64,000 nucleotides of DNA from Burkholderiales bacterium. Its GTDB lineage: Bacteria; Pseudomonadota; Gammaproteobacteria; Burkholderiales; Burkholderiaceae_C. The notes beneath the pieces are model-generated. The model ran no database searches and was not told the origin of the DNA. It saw only the letters and a list, made by a program, of their open reading frames with translations. The position numbers were made by a program, and so were the translations under genes. The stretch is from the NCBI GenBank assembly GCA_947377275.1, contig CANCFV010000005.1:1-64000 (forward strand), written 5' to 3'. Every line of letters begins with the position of its first letter. Position 1 is the first letter of the stretch. This document shows, piece by piece, positions 1 to 10,751 of this stretch.

Positions 1-2295
1 TACTACAAGTGGAACCAGTGGCTGTTTTTGAAGATGCTGGAAGCGGGCATCTGCGAGCGCCGCACGCAAACCGTGAACTGGGACCCGGTCGACCAGACCG
101 TGCTGGCCAACGAGCAGGTGATCGACGGCAAGGGCTGGCGCTCGGGCGCGCCGGTTGAAAAGCGCGAGATCCCTGGCTACTACCTGAACATCACGAAGTA
201 CGCCGACGAGCTGCTGAGCGCCGTCAGCAACCCCGAAGACCCCAACTACCTGAGCGGCTGGCCCGAACGCGTGCGCCTGATGCAGGAAAACTGGATCGGC
301 AAATCGGAAGGCGTGCGCTTTGCCTTTTCCCACAACATTCGGCATGACATTGCCGGCGCCGATGGCAGCCTGATCAACCAAGGCCAGCTGTGGGTGTTCA
401 CCACCCGCGCCGACACCATCATGGGCGTGACCTTCTGCGCCGTGGCGCCTGAGCACCCCTTGGCCCTGCACGCAGCCGCGTCCAAGCCCGAGGTGCAAGC
501 CTTCATCGACGAGTGCAAGAGCGGCGGCACCACCGAAGCCGAGCTGGCCACCCAAGAGAAAAAGGGCGTGGCCACGGGCTTGTTCGTGACGCACCCCATC
601 ACCGGCCAGCAGGTTGAAGTGTGGGTGGGCAACTATGTGCTGATGTCGTATGGCGATGGCGCCGTGATGGGCGTGCCTGCGCATGATGAGCGTGACTTTG
701 CTTTTGCGAAAAAGTACGGCATTGCCATCGAGCAAGTGATTGGCGTGGAAGGCGAAACCTTCAGCCTGGAAGCCTGGGCCGATTGGTACGGCGACAAGCA
801 ACGCGGCATCACCGTCAACAGCGGCGAACTCAATGGCCTGACCCACAAAGACGCGGTCAACAAGGTCGCTGACATCCTGGTCGGCAAAGGCGTGGGCGAG
901 AAAAAAACCACCTGGCGCCTGCGCGACTGGGGCATCTCGCGCCAACGCTACTGGGGCACCCCCGTCCCAATCATCCACTGCGCCGATTGCGGCCCGGTGC
1001 CCGTGCCTGAGAAGGACCTGCCCGTCGTCTTGCCCGAAGACGTGGTGCCCGATGGCAGCGGCAACCCGCTCAAACTGCGCCCTGACTTCTTGAACGTGGG
1101 CTGCCCCAAGTGCGGCAAGCCTGCCCAGCGCGAAACCGACACGATGGACACCTTCGTGGACTCGAGCTGGTACTTCCTGCGCTACACCTGTGCCGACAAC
1201 GCCGGCGCGATGGTCGACGAGCGCACCAACCACTGGATGGGCGCGGCCAATGCCCCCGGCAACCGGGGCATGGATCAGTACATCGGTGGCATCGAACACG
1301 CTATTCTGCACCTGCTGTACGCGCGCTTTTGGACCAAGGCCATGCGCGACCTCGGCCTGGTCAAGTTCGACGAGCCCTTCAAGAAGCTGCTCACGCAAGG
1401 CATGGTGCTCAACCACATCTACTCGCGCAAAACGGCGCAAGGTGGCATCGAGTACTTCTGGCCGCACGAGGTTGAAAACACCTTCGACGCGCAAGGCAAG
1501 ATCAGCGGCGCCAAGCTCAAGTCAGACGGCTCGGCCATCGACTACGGCGGCGTGGGCACCATGTCCAAGTCCAAGAACAACGGCGTCGACCCGCAAGAGC
1601 TGATCGACACCATGGGAGCCGACACGGCCCGCCTGTTCACCATGTTCGCCTCGCCGCCCGAGCAAACGCTGGAGTGGAGCGCCGCCGGCGTGGAAGGCGC
1701 GCACCGTTTTGTGAAGCGCGTGTGGAACTTCGGTGCCAAAAACGGCGACGCCCTCAAGGCGGCCGGCAAGGTGGTGCAAGCCGAACTGAGTGCCGAGGCC
1801 AAGACCCTGCGCCGCGAGGTCTTCGTGATCCTCAAGCAAATCAGCTACGACTACGAGCGCATGCAGTACAACACCGTGGCCTCGGGCGCGATGAAGCTGC
1901 TCAACGCCCTCGAAGCCTACAAAGGCACCACGCCGCAAGACCTGGCCGTGCTGCGTGAAGGCTATGGCGTGCTGCTGCGCGGCCTCTACCCTGCTTGCCC
2001 GCACCTGACCCACGTGTTGTGGGAAGACCTGGGCTTTGCCGCACAAGATGGCGGTGACCTGCTCGACGCGCCTTGGCCCACCGTGGTTGAAGAGGCCCTG
2101 GTGCAAGACGAGATCGAGCTGATGCTGCAAGTCAACGGCAAGCTGCGCGGCTCGATCAAGGTCAGCCCTGCAGCCGACAAGGCCGCCATCGAGGCCGCCG
2201 CCTTGGCCAGCGAAGACTTCGCCAAGTTCAGCGAAGGCAAGGCGCCGAAAAAAGTCATCGTGGTGCCTGGCCGACTGGTCAACATCGTGGTGTGA
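1..2295 (+). CDS. leuS: Leucyl-tRNA synthetase, 5'-truncated by window edge
   Basis: Open frame from base 1 ([16 protein letters not shown]...); class I synthetase motif [14 protein letters not shown], editing-domain and C-terminal LeuRS sequence; followed by lptE and holA. Confidence 0.97.
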   Translation, partial: YYKWNQWLFLKMLEAGICERRTQTVNWDPVDQTVLANEQVIDGKGWRSGAPVEKREIPGYYLNITKYADELLSAVSNPEDPNYLSGWPERVRLMQENWIGKSEGVRFAFSHNIRHDIAGADGSLINQGQLWVFTTRADTIMGVTFCAVAPEHPLALHAAASKPEVQAFIDECKSGGTTEAELATQEKKGVATGLFVTHPITGQQVEVWVGNYVLMSYGDGAVMGVPAHDERDFAFAKKYGIAIEQVIGVEGETFSLEAWADWYGDKQRGITVNSGELNGLTHKDAVNKVADILVGKGVGEKKTTWRLRDWGISRQRYWGTPVPIIHCADCGPVPVPEKDLPVVLPEDVVPDGSGNPLKLRPDFLNVGCPKCGKPAQRETDTMDTFVDSSWYFLRYTCADNAGAMVDERTNHWMGAANAPGNRGMDQYIGGIEHAILHLLYARFWTKAMRDLGLVKFDEPFKKLLTQGMVLNHIYSRKTAQGGIEYFWPHEVENTFDAQGKISGAKLKSDGSAIDYGGVGTMSKSKNNGVDPQELIDTMGADTARLFTMFASPPEQTLEWSAAGVEGAHRFVKRVWNFGAKNGDALKAAGKVVQAELSAEAKTLRREVFVILKQISYDYERMQYNTVASGAMKLLNALEAYKGTTPQDLAVLREGYGVLLRGLYPACPHLTHVLWEDLGFAAQDGGDLLDAPWPTVVEEALVQDEIELMLQVNGKLRGSIKVSPAADKAAIEAAALASEDFAKFSEGKAPKKVIVVPGRLVNIVV

Positions 2296-2984
2296 TGGCA
2301 GCCATGCGCCAAGCCGATCACCCCACCTCCGTCGCCCGCCTGGGCACCGCCCTTGCACGCCAAACCTCACGCCGCACCTGGCTGGCTCGCACCGTCCGCC
2401 TGGCGGCCACCTCGGCCGTGGCGGGCGGGTTGCTCAGCGGCTGTGGCTTTCAGCTGCAACGCGGTCAGCCCATGGCCTTCAAAACGGTGCAGTTGACAGG
2501 CTTTGCGGGCAGCTCGTCGGTGGCCAGCGAGCTGGCGCAAGCACTGGAAACCAGCGGCGTCGACGTGGTCGACAGCACCTTGGCCGCGGTGCAAGCCGCC
2601 TCGGCCACCCAGGTCCCCAACACCCATGTGGTGATCGAGGCCCTGAACGACCAGCGCGATGCCGTGGTGGGCACCGCCACGGCCTACGGCCAGATCCGCA
2701 ACATGAGCGCCCGCAACTTCCTGACCTTCCAGGTCAAGCGGGGCGATGGCAGCGTGCTGCTGCCGCCCAACACGGTGAGCCTGGCGCGCGATTTGAGCTA
2801 CAACGAAAAAGACGCCTTGGCCAAGCAAGACGAGCTGGCGGCGCTGCACAAGGCCATGCAAAGCGACCTGGTCAGCCAGGTGCTGCGCCGCCTGGCCGCC
2901 ATCCGCGCCGACCAGTTGAGCGCGCCGCTGCCGCCGAACGTGCCCCCGGCGCCGGCCAACGCCATCTCGCCGCTCACCCGCTGA
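2292..2984 (+). CDS. lptE: LPS-assembly lipoprotein LptE
   Basis: Lipobox [14 protein letters not shown]; position between leuS and holA; 4-nt overlap with leuS stop. Confidence 0.9.
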   Translation: MMAAMRQADHPTSVARLGTALARQTSRRTWLARTVRLAATSAVAGGLLSGCGFQLQRGQPMAFKTVQLTGFAGSSSVASELAQALETSGVDVVDSTLAAVQAASATQVPNTHVVIEALNDQRDAVVGTATAYGQIRNMSARNFLTFQVKRGDGSVLLPPNTVSLARDLSYNEKDALAKQDELAALHKAMQSDLVSQVLRRLAAIRADQLSAPLPPNVPPAPANAISPLTR

Positions 2985-2994
2985 GCCACCCGCC

Positions 2995-4071
2995 ATGCAA
3001 CTGCGCCTGGACCAGCTGAGCCAGCACCTGAGCAAGGGCGCAGGCCTGCTCAAGCCCATCTACACCCTGTATGGCGACGAAGCCTTGCTGGTGCAGGAGG
3101 CGGGCGACACCATTCGCGCCGCCGCCAAAGCGGCCGGCTACACCGAGCGCCAAGTGCACACCGTGGCCGGCGCGCACTTCGACTGGTCCAGCCTCTTGGG
3201 CCAGGCCAGCGAGATGTCGCTGTTTGGCGACCGGCAGTTCATCGACATCCGAATCCCAGGCGGCAAACCTGGTAAAGACGGCTCGCAAGCCCTGCAGCAG
3301 TACTGCGCCATGGCTGCGGGCAACGACGGCGTCATCACCCTCATCACCCTGCCCCGGCTGGACAAGACCCAGCAAAGCAGCGCCTGGTTCACCGCCCTGG
3401 ACGGCGCCGGCTTGACGCTGCGCTGCGACCCCATCGAGCGCAACGCCCTGCCCTTGTGGATCGCGCAGCGCCTGGCCGCGCAAGGGCAGCAGGTCGAGTC
3501 GGGCGAAGCCGGCCAGCGCACCTTGGCCTTCTTTGCCGACCGGGTCGAGGGCAACCTGCTGGCCGCCCACCAAGAAATCGTCAAGCTCGGCCTGCTGCAC
3601 CCACCGGGCGTGCTCACCATTGAGCAAATCGAAGAAGCCGTCGTCGACGTGGCCCGCTTCAACGTGTTCAAGCTCAGCGAAGCCGTGCTGTCAGGGCAGG
3701 TGCACCGCACACTGCGCATGATCGACGGCCTGCAAGCCGAAGGCGAAGCCGCCGTGCTGGTGCACTGGGCCCTGGCCGAAGACATCCTGGCCCTGCACCG
3801 CGCCCGGGCTGCGCTGGACAGCGGCAAGCCCCTGCCCATGGTGTTGCGTGAGCAGCGCGTGTGGGGGCCGCGCGAGCGCCTGTTCGAGCGCATCTTGCCC
3901 CGCACCCGCGCCAACAGCCTGATCCGCTTGGTGGCCGCGGCCAGCACGGTCGACGGCATCGTCAAGGGCCTGCGTCACCCCCAGTGGCCTGAAGACCCTT
4001 GGGAAGCCCTGCGTCGGCTGGCGCTTCAGCTGTCGCAAGTGGCCGCAGGCGGCCCCCCGATCACCCCCTGA
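2995..4071 (+). CDS. holA: DNA polymerase III subunit delta
   Basis: N-terminal MQLRLDQLSQHL..YTLYGDEALLVQEA and C-terminal HolA-like sequence; leuS-lptE-holA neighbourhood. Confidence 0.95.
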   Translation: MQLRLDQLSQHLSKGAGLLKPIYTLYGDEALLVQEAGDTIRAAAKAAGYTERQVHTVAGAHFDWSSLLGQASEMSLFGDRQFIDIRIPGGKPGKDGSQALQQYCAMAAGNDGVITLITLPRLDKTQQSSAWFTALDGAGLTLRCDPIERNALPLWIAQRLAAQGQQVESGEAGQRTLAFFADRVEGNLLAAHQEIVKLGLLHPPGVLTIEQIEEAVVDVARFNVFKLSEAVLSGQVHRTLRMIDGLQAEGEAAVLVHWALAEDILALHRARAALDSGKPLPMVLREQRVWGPRERLFERILPRTRANSLIRLVAAASTVDGIVKGLRHPQWPEDPWEALRRLALQLSQVAAGGPPITP

Positions 4072-4161
4072 TCAGGGTAGTGACAGGGGAAAGCCCGTCC
4101 ATGGTGCCTATTGGCGTCGCGGGACAATTCAAGTGCCGTTACACACGCTGAAGTGCGCTCC

Positions 4162-5541
4162 ATGCCCGAATCCACCCCGCTTGGTCAGCCCCAAGCCGCC
4201 TTGGTCCCCCTCAACCGCAGCGAACACCTGTACTGGGCGTGTGAGGGCCATGTTGGTGGGTCGATCGTCCAGCCCTACCTTTTGCGTTTCGACCGACAGG
4301 TGTCGCTGGCCGAGGTGCGGCAGGCCCTGCGCGAGCTCACCAGCGCCTACCCGCGGCTGCGCGGCATCGTGGTGCCCTCGGGCTGGACCTACAAGCTGCA
4401 GATCCTGCCCGATGACGCTGGCATCGACCAGCTGTTTGAGGATGCGGTTCGCGTCGTGCATGGGGTCGACGCGGCCTCGGCCAGCGAGCTGGAGGCCTTC
4501 CACAGCGCGGTGCTCAATGAGCCCCTGTCGATGGAGCGCGGCCTGCCCTGGCGCGCGCGCTACATCCCGCACGCAGAGCAACCGGTGCTGATCTTCGCGC
4601 TGCACCACATCGTGGGCGATGGCCGCTCGCTGGTGCAGATGATCAGCGCCATCGTGGGCCGGCTCAATGGCCACCCAATCGCGCCCTGCCCGCTGCAGTC
4701 GCCCAGCATGGTCAAGGCGGTCACGCCCGCCAAGTGGCACCAGTGGCCGGCCAGCATCGCCGGGTGGTGGCGCAACCAACGCGCCGATGCCCGGGCCAGC
4801 CAGGGCCAGTCGTTGGTGATGCTGAATTCGCGCGAGAGCAGCCACTTCACCACCAGCCGCATCCACCACCATGAGCTGCCCTGTGGCCAAGCCCAATTGC
4901 GCGTGACGGCCAAACAGATGGGCACCACCGTCAACAACCTGATGACGGCGGTCATCGCCAACTGCTTCCTGGCCCGCGCCACCGACCAGCCGCATGCGGT
5001 GGCAGCCATCCGCATTTCGGTCGACTTGCGGCGCCATTTCCCCAAGGGCGAGCAGCCCGAGGTGGGCAACTTCGTGTCCTCGTTCGCCGTGAGGGCCACA
5101 CACCAGAGCGACCTGGCCGCGCAGATCCAGTCGATCGAGGCACAGGTCAAAGCGCACCTGGCGCGCTACGAGCGGCGCGAATACGCCCTGCCTCTGCTGC
5201 TGTACGAGGCTTTGCCCTGGATGGGCCGCACGCTGTACAGCCGCTTCATTGTGGCCTCCAAGGCCAAGGGCAAGCTGCGCGACGTGAGTTGCCACTTCAC
5301 CAACTTGGGCAGCGCCGAAATCGTGCACCCCGCCGACCCCACCGTGCGCCTGACACAGCTGTGGCCTGCCACCTTGGGCGTGGCCCTGGTGCTGGGCCTG
5401 GTCAGCCTGGGTGACAAGCTCTACTTGTCTGTGATGCAACAGCTGGACGAAACCGCCCCTGAGACCGTGACCGCCTTCCTGGCAGCGCTGGACGCGCAAC
5501 TGCACCAACTGTTGAGCCCGGGCACGCCACCCGTGAACTAG
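4162..5541 (+). CDS. Condensation-domain-like / HxxxDG acyltransferase, standalone
   Basis: HHIVGDG motif (HHxxxDG) with condensation-fold style sequence; ATG at 4162 preferred over the TTG at 4111 in the ORF track; no NRPS modules nearby. Confidence 0.7.
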   Translation: MPESTPLGQPQAALVPLNRSEHLYWACEGHVGGSIVQPYLLRFDRQVSLAEVRQALRELTSAYPRLRGIVVPSGWTYKLQILPDDAGIDQLFEDAVRVVHGVDAASASELEAFHSAVLNEPLSMERGLPWRARYIPHAEQPVLIFALHHIVGDGRSLVQMISAIVGRLNGHPIAPCPLQSPSMVKAVTPAKWHQWPASIAGWWRNQRADARASQGQSLVMLNSRESSHFTTSRIHHHELPCGQAQLRVTAKQMGTTVNNLMTAVIANCFLARATDQPHAVAAIRISVDLRRHFPKGEQPEVGNFVSSFAVRATHQSDLAAQIQSIEAQVKAHLARYERREYALPLLLYEALPWMGRTLYSRFIVASKAKGKLRDVSCHFTNLGSAEIVHPADPTVRLTQLWPATLGVALVLGLVSLGDKLYLSVMQQLDETAPETVTAFLAALDAQLHQLLSPGTPPVN

Positions 5542-5900
5542 CGCACAGATGCGGGGCTTTGCACCCGCTGTTCTCAGCCAAAGGCGCTACACCGCCTTGG
5601 CACGACGCCGATATAGATCAGGTCAAGCATCCCGACCTGCAGTACCGAAGGCGTCCCATGAACCGGCTCAAAGCACCTCTCCCTCAGCAACTGCCATCGC
5701 CCGCTTCCGGTGAGGGCAGCGCCAGTCCAGGTGCCACCAACGATGCCCCCGGCACGCCACCGAACTGGCTGAGCAGCGCCCTGGCCGTCTGGGTGCGGCC
5801 GGACACCCACGAAAGTGACAATGGTGTCCACAAAATCGCGCTTCACGTCCATACTGCGCATTGAGGCGCATACCTTGGCCTCAGCCCCCCAACACAACGC

Positions 5901-8318
5901 ATGCGTTCTTCCCTGATCGACCCACGCCGACTCCATACCCGCATTGCCGCGGTGTACTTGGTGTTGCTGCTGGTCGTCCAGGCCGCGAGTTTCTGGTTCA
6001 TCCAAGACAGCGTCGACCGCAACGCGCGGGCCGCGGTACTAACGGAGTTGGCTAACGGCGAACAAGTGTTCATGCGCCTGCTGTCTCAGAACACCGCCAA
6101 CCTTGAGCAGGCCGCGCGTGTGTTGACCTCGGACTTCGGCTTTCGCTCGGCGGTGGCCAGCGGCGACCAAGCCACGGTGCAATCGGCCCTGGTCAACAAC
6201 AACGAACGCGCGCAGGCCAGCCTCGCGGTGTTCACCGACGCGCAGTTCCAGCCCAAGGCCAGCACCGAAGCCAAGTCTGATGCCTTCGTGGCTGCGGTAC
6301 AGCGCTATGCCAAGCAAGCCGATGCGCAAGGCCACCCTGAAGTCGCCGAGGTCGACGGTCAGATCTACCAGATCGTGGCCGTGCCCGTGCGCGCGCCCGC
6401 CATCATTGGCTGGGTGGGCATGGGCTTCAAGCTTGACCAGGTGCTGCTGCGCGACATGAAGCGCCTGTCGAGCCTGGAGGTCGTGTTGATGACGCCAGGC
6501 AAGCCAGGCCAATGGACATTGAAGGCCAGCACCCTGGCCCAGCAAGAACCCGATGCGGTGGTCAAGGCCTGGACCTCGATGGCTTCGGCCAAAGGCAGCA
6601 AAACCTACGACATGCAGCTGAGCGGAGCGCTCTACAGCGCCCAACCAGTGATGCTGGATACCGCGCCGGGCGAAGCCGGTGTCACCGTCTTGCTGCTGCG
6701 CTCGGTGGACGAAGCCCTCGCGCCATATGGCCAGCTCAAGCTGACCTTGATGGGGCTGAGCGTGCTGGGCATCGTGATCTTCGGCATCGCCGGCATCTTC
6801 ATTGCACAGCACGTGACCACGCCTTTGCGCGCACTGACGTCTGTGGCGCAGCGCCTGGAAAAAGGCGACTACGGTTCGGCCATTGCCACAGGGGGTCATG
6901 CCAAAGACGAGATCGGCGAACTGGCCACCTCGTTCGAGGCCATGCGCCAGGCCATCCAGGCGCGCGAGGGCGAGATCTTGCGGCTGGCGTATCAAGACGC
7001 GCTCACCGACCTGCCCAACCGCGAACAGTTCAGGCACGACCTGCGCCAAGCGATCACGAAGGCCGACGAAGACGGTACGCCCTGCACCGTGCTGTTGATG
7101 GACCTGGACCGCTTCAAACACGTCAACGACGTGCTGGGGCACCGCTTTGGCGACCGCCTCTTGCGCGCCGTGGCCCACCGCCTGCGCGACGACGCCCTGC
7201 AAGGCATTCCCAGCGTGCTCGCCCGTTTGAGCGGCGATGAATTCGCTGTGCTGCTGCCCCACACGAACGCCGCGGCCTCCCAAAGCGTGACGCGGCGCAT
7301 CCTGGCCTCGTTCGAACAGCCCATCAAGCTCGACGACCACACGGTCGACCTCAGCGCGGGCATCGGCGTGGCCTCCAGTCCTGAGCATGGCCTGGACGCC
7401 GACGCGCTGCTCAGCCGCGCCGAAGTGGCCATGTACGCGGCCAAGTCGCAACAGGCCGGCACCATCACTTACCACCCGGGTCTGGACTCAGCCAGCGAGG
7501 AGTCGCTCACGCTGCTCAGTGAGCTTCGCTATGCGGTCGACAACGGCCAGCTGCGCCTTTACCTGCAGCCCAAGGTCGATTTGCGCACGGGCGAGGTGCT
7601 GGGCGCCGAGGCCCTGGTGCGTTGGGAGCACCCCACGCGCGGCCTGGTGCCGCCCATGCGCTTCATTCCGTTTGCCGAGCAAACCGGCTTCGTGCGCGTG
7701 CTGACCATGTGGATGCTGGGCCAGGTGGCGGACATGAGCCAGACCATGTCCAACGTCGGTCTGGACTTGAAGATCGCGGTGAACCTCTCAACCCGCGACC
7801 TGATGGACCAGGACCTGCCCACCAAGATCGAAGCCATCTTGGCCGAGCACCAGGTGGACCCCAAGCTCATGGTGCTGGAGATCACCGAGAGCGCGATCAT
7901 GGACGACCCCCAGCGCGCCCTCAACACGCTGAACCGCCTGCACAGCATGGGCTTGAAGCTGTCGATCGACGACTTCGGCACGGGCTATTCTTCGCTGGCC
8001 TACCTCAAGCGCCTGCCGGTGGACGAGCTCAAGATCGACCGCTCGTTCGTGATGAACATGGAGCGCGACGTGCAAGACGCCAAGATCGTGCGCTCGACCA
8101 TCGAGCTGGCCCACAACCTGGGCTTGAGCGTGGTGGCCGAGGGCATCGAAAACGCCGAAGCCTGGAAGCTGCTGGCTGCCTTGTCATGTGACGAAGCCCA
8201 GGGCTACTTCATCGCCAAGCCCATGCCCAGCGAGCAGTTCATCGCCTGGGTCAAACAGTGGGTGCCGCCCGATGCCACCCAGGCCTTCCTGGGCATGGAC
8301 CTGAGCGTCGTGGCCTGA
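5901..8318 (+). CDS. Membrane GGDEF-EAL composite protein with periplasmic sensor and HAMP
   Basis: N-terminal TM, periplasmic region, second TM and HAMP-like segment, LSGDEFAVLL, EALVRWEHP, DDFGTGYSSL, KIDRSFV, AEGIE, QGYFIAKP. Confidence 0.93.
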   Translation: MRSSLIDPRRLHTRIAAVYLVLLLVVQAASFWFIQDSVDRNARAAVLTELANGEQVFMRLLSQNTANLEQAARVLTSDFGFRSAVASGDQATVQSALVNNNERAQASLAVFTDAQFQPKASTEAKSDAFVAAVQRYAKQADAQGHPEVAEVDGQIYQIVAVPVRAPAIIGWVGMGFKLDQVLLRDMKRLSSLEVVLMTPGKPGQWTLKASTLAQQEPDAVVKAWTSMASAKGSKTYDMQLSGALYSAQPVMLDTAPGEAGVTVLLLRSVDEALAPYGQLKLTLMGLSVLGIVIFGIAGIFIAQHVTTPLRALTSVAQRLEKGDYGSAIATGGHAKDEIGELATSFEAMRQAIQAREGEILRLAYQDALTDLPNREQFRHDLRQAITKADEDGTPCTVLLMDLDRFKHVNDVLGHRFGDRLLRAVAHRLRDDALQGIPSVLARLSGDEFAVLLPHTNAAASQSVTRRILASFEQPIKLDDHTVDLSAGIGVASSPEHGLDADALLSRAEVAMYAAKSQQAGTITYHPGLDSASEESLTLLSELRYAVDNGQLRLYLQPKVDLRTGEVLGAEALVRWEHPTRGLVPPMRFIPFAEQTGFVRVLTMWMLGQVADMSQTMSNVGLDLKIAVNLSTRDLMDQDLPTKIEAILAEHQVDPKLMVLEITESAIMDDPQRALNTLNRLHSMGLKLSIDDFGTGYSSLAYLKRLPVDELKIDRSFVMNMERDVQDAKIVRSTIELAHNLGLSVVAEGIENAEAWKLLAALSCDEAQGYFIAKPMPSEQFIAWVKQWVPPDATQAFLGMDLSVVA

Positions 8319-8354
8319 AGCCGCTGCGACTTCAGGGGCGCTCGTGGCCCGGCG

Positions 8355-8720
8355 TCAAAAAGCCCGCTGCTGCGCCAAACGGGCAAAGGCCTCGGCCTGG
8401 TCCGCCGGCAACTGGCCACTGGTGGCCACATCACCTGCCGCCACACGCGCTTGCTGCACTTGCAGCAAGCGCTGTGCATCGCCCAAACGCGGCAACACCG
8501 GCCCAGCAAACAGCACACGCCCTTGCGAGGCCACCATCAAGGTCGGGAAGGTTTCGACGTCGATGTCGCCAATGGCGTCGGCCTGGTCTTCGATGTCGAT
8601 CCAGGCGTAGCGGTGCCCCGGCAGGGCCGCTTGCAAGGCCTCGAAGGTGGCTTGGTAGTCACGGCAGGTGCCGCACCAGGCGGCGCACAAACAGACCACA
8701 TCGAGCGTTGGGTTGGGCAT
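8355..8720 (-). CDS. Thioredoxin-family protein
   Basis: CAAWCGTCRDYQ (CxxC) active site and thioredoxin fold-like sequence. Confidence 0.85.
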   Translation of the reverse strand: MPNPTLDVVCLCAAWCGTCRDYQATFEALQAALPGHRYAWIDIEDQADAIGDIDVETFPTLMVASQGRVLFAGPVLPRLGDAQRLLQVQQARVAAGDVATSGQLPADQAEAFARLAQQRAF

Positions 8721-8756
8721 GACGAGATTGTCTCAGAGCGGCTGTGAAAGCGCCCT

Positions 8757-10310
8757 TCAAGCGCCGTTGATGCGGATCCAGGTGGTCTTGAGCTCGGTGT
8801 ATTTGTCGAGCGCGTGCAGCGATTTGTCGCGCCCATTGCCCGACTGCTTGACGCCGCCAAAAGGCACGGTGATGTCGTCTTCGTCGTATTGGTTGACGTG
8901 CACCGTGCCCGCCTTGAGCGCGCGGGCCACGCGGTGCGCGCGGTCGATGTGGCCGCTCCACACACTGGCTTGCAGGCCATAGGCCGAATCGTTGGCCAGG
9001 GCAATGGCCTGGGCCTCGTCGGCAAAGCGGATCACGCTGAGCACCGGGCCAAAGATCTCTTCTTGCGCGATGCGCATGTCGTTGCGGACCCCATCAAACA
9101 CCGTGGGCGTGACGTACTGCCCGCCAGTGTCTTGCAAGACCTGGGTGCCACCGGCCACGCAACGTGCGCCGTCTTGATGCCCCGCTTCGATGTAAGACAG
9201 CACTGTGCGCGTCTGGCCTTCATCGACCAGCGCCCCCATGGTGGTGGACGGGTCGAACGGGTCACCGGGCTGATGGTGCGCGGCTTGGGCCACCACGCGG
9301 GCCACCACCTCGTCGGCCACCGACTCGTGAACCAGCAAACGCGAAGGCGCGTTGCACGACTCGCCCTGGTTGAAGAACAAAGCACTGGCAGCGGTCTCAG
9401 AAGCGCGGGCGATGTCGTCCACATCGTCGAACACGATGAAGGCCGACTTGCCACCCAGCTCGTTGAACACCCGCTTGAGGTTGCTTTGCCCGGCGTACAT
9501 CAGCATCTGGCGGCCCACGCGGGTCGAGCCTGTGAAGCTGATGGCGTCCACGTCCACGTGCAGTGCCAAGGCTTGTCCGGCCTCGTGGCCCAGGCCGGGC
9601 ACCACGTTGAACACGCCCGGGGGCAGGCCGGCTTTCAGCGCCAGCTCGCCCAGGCGCAGTGCGCTCAAGGGTGATTTTTCAGAGGGCTTGAGGACCACGC
9701 TGTTGCCCATGGCCAGGGCCGGCCCCAGCTTCCAGGCGGCCATGATCATGGGGTAGTTCCAGGGCACGATGGCGGCCACCACGCCCACAGGCTCACGTTG
9801 GATCAAGGCCAAGGCAGTGCGGGCCGTGGGTGCGATCTCGTCATACACCTTGTCGATGGCCTCGGCGTACCACTGGATGCAGCGGGCGGCGGCAGGCACG
9901 TCCACGCTGAGGCTGTACTGGATGGGCTTGCCCATGTCGAGGGTTTCGAGCAGCGCCAGCTCGTCTTTGTGCTGGGTGATCAGTTCGGCAAAACGGCGCA
10001 GCACGCGTTTGCGCTCGGCCGGCGGCTGGTGGGCCCAACGCCCGTCTTCAAAGGCGACGCGGGCCGAGCGCACGGCCGCGTCCACATCCGCCGCTTGGGC
10101 CCGGGCCACATCCACAAGCCAGCGCCCATCGATGGGCGAGTGGCAGGCCAGCGTCTGCCCGTCTTGCGCGGCCACGCGCTGGCCACCGATCAAGGCGCGG
10201 CCATCGATGCGGCCCTCGGCGATCAAGGCGTCGGCGCGGTCACGCCAAATGCGGGCTTGGGGGCTGCCAGGCCGCTCGCCTGATGTGCTCCACGGGTGTG
10301 CTGCGTTCAT
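8757..10310 (-). CDS. puuC: Aldehyde dehydrogenase, gamma-glutamyl-gamma-aminobutyraldehyde dehydrogenase-like
   Basis: VPWNYPMIMAAWKLGPALAMGN, FTGSTRVGRQM, FNELGGKSAFIVFDD, FNQGESCNAPSRLLV, EEIFGPVLSVIRF; puu/pot genes nearby. Confidence 0.85.
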   Translation of the reverse strand: MNAAHPWSTSGERPGSPQARIWRDRADALIAEGRIDGRALIGGQRVAAQDGQTLACHSPIDGRWLVDVARAQAADVDAAVRSARVAFEDGRWAHQPPAERKRVLRRFAELITQHKDELALLETLDMGKPIQYSLSVDVPAAARCIQWYAEAIDKVYDEIAPTARTALALIQREPVGVVAAIVPWNYPMIMAAWKLGPALAMGNSVVLKPSEKSPLSALRLGELALKAGLPPGVFNVVPGLGHEAGQALALHVDVDAISFTGSTRVGRQMLMYAGQSNLKRVFNELGGKSAFIVFDDVDDIARASETAASALFFNQGESCNAPSRLLVHESVADEVVARVVAQAAHHQPGDPFDPSTTMGALVDEGQTRTVLSYIEAGHQDGARCVAGGTQVLQDTGGQYVTPTVFDGVRNDMRIAQEEIFGPVLSVIRFADEAQAIALANDSAYGLQASVWSGHIDRAHRVARALKAGTVHVNQYDEDDITVPFGGVKQSGNGRDKSLHALDKYTELKTTWIRINGA

Positions 10311-10385
10311 GTTTGGCTCCTGCCCCGATGCGGGTGCGTCCCTGGTGATCGTTCAATGTAAAGCACCTCGAACCGCTGCGCACCT

Positions 10386-10751
10386 TCAGCCGCACATGGC
10401 CGCACAAGCAAAGGCCAATGGCCACAGGCCCGACACACCCAGCAAACCGACCATGCCCAAGCGGCGCGCCCACCGCAAGCTGGCGCCGGGCCACTGGTTC
10501 ATGAGCAGCACCAACACCCAGCCCCACAGCATCCACGATGACAGCGTGACGAGCAGCGCCGCAACCCAACCCGCCGTGTAGGTGAGCGCCATCAGCTGAA
10601 GCAGCATGACGCCGCCCAGCTTGAGCTGCGCAAGGCTCAGCGATCGGCCTGAAGTCGGCTCCCCCCACGCGCGGGTGGGCGTGGTCTGTGCCAGTGCGCA
10701 CAGTGCCGTGAGGGACGCCAAGGAAGCGCACAGGGCGAGCCACTCGTTCAT
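10386..10751 (-). CDS. Small membrane protein of iron-uptake cassette (DUF3325-like)
   Basis: Start MNEWLALCASLASL; hydrophobic helices; ATGA overlap with the upstream gene's stop; end of the TonB receptor/PepSY operon. Confidence 0.65.
   Translation of the reverse strand: MNEWLALCASLASLTALCALAQTTPTRAWGEPTSGRSLSLAQLKLGGVMLLQLMALTYTAGWVAALLVTLSSWMLWGWVLVLLMNQWPGASLRWARRLGMVGLLGVSGLWPLAFACAAMCG

Noticed and set aside
4129-5508. 459-aa minus-strand ORF
   Set aside because: Antisense shadow of the condensation-like gene.
5559-5864. 101-aa plus-strand ORF
   Set aside because: No motif, no good RBS seen, Pro/Ser-rich; may simply be intergenic DNA upstream of the GGDEF-EAL gene.
6039-7475. 478-aa minus-strand ORF
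   Set aside because: Antisense shadow of the GGDEF-EAL gene.
8314-8340. CCTGAAG-ccgctgcga-CTTCAGG inverted repeat after the GGDEF-EAL gene
   Set aside because: Short arms and no T-tract; could be chance in GC-rich DNA.
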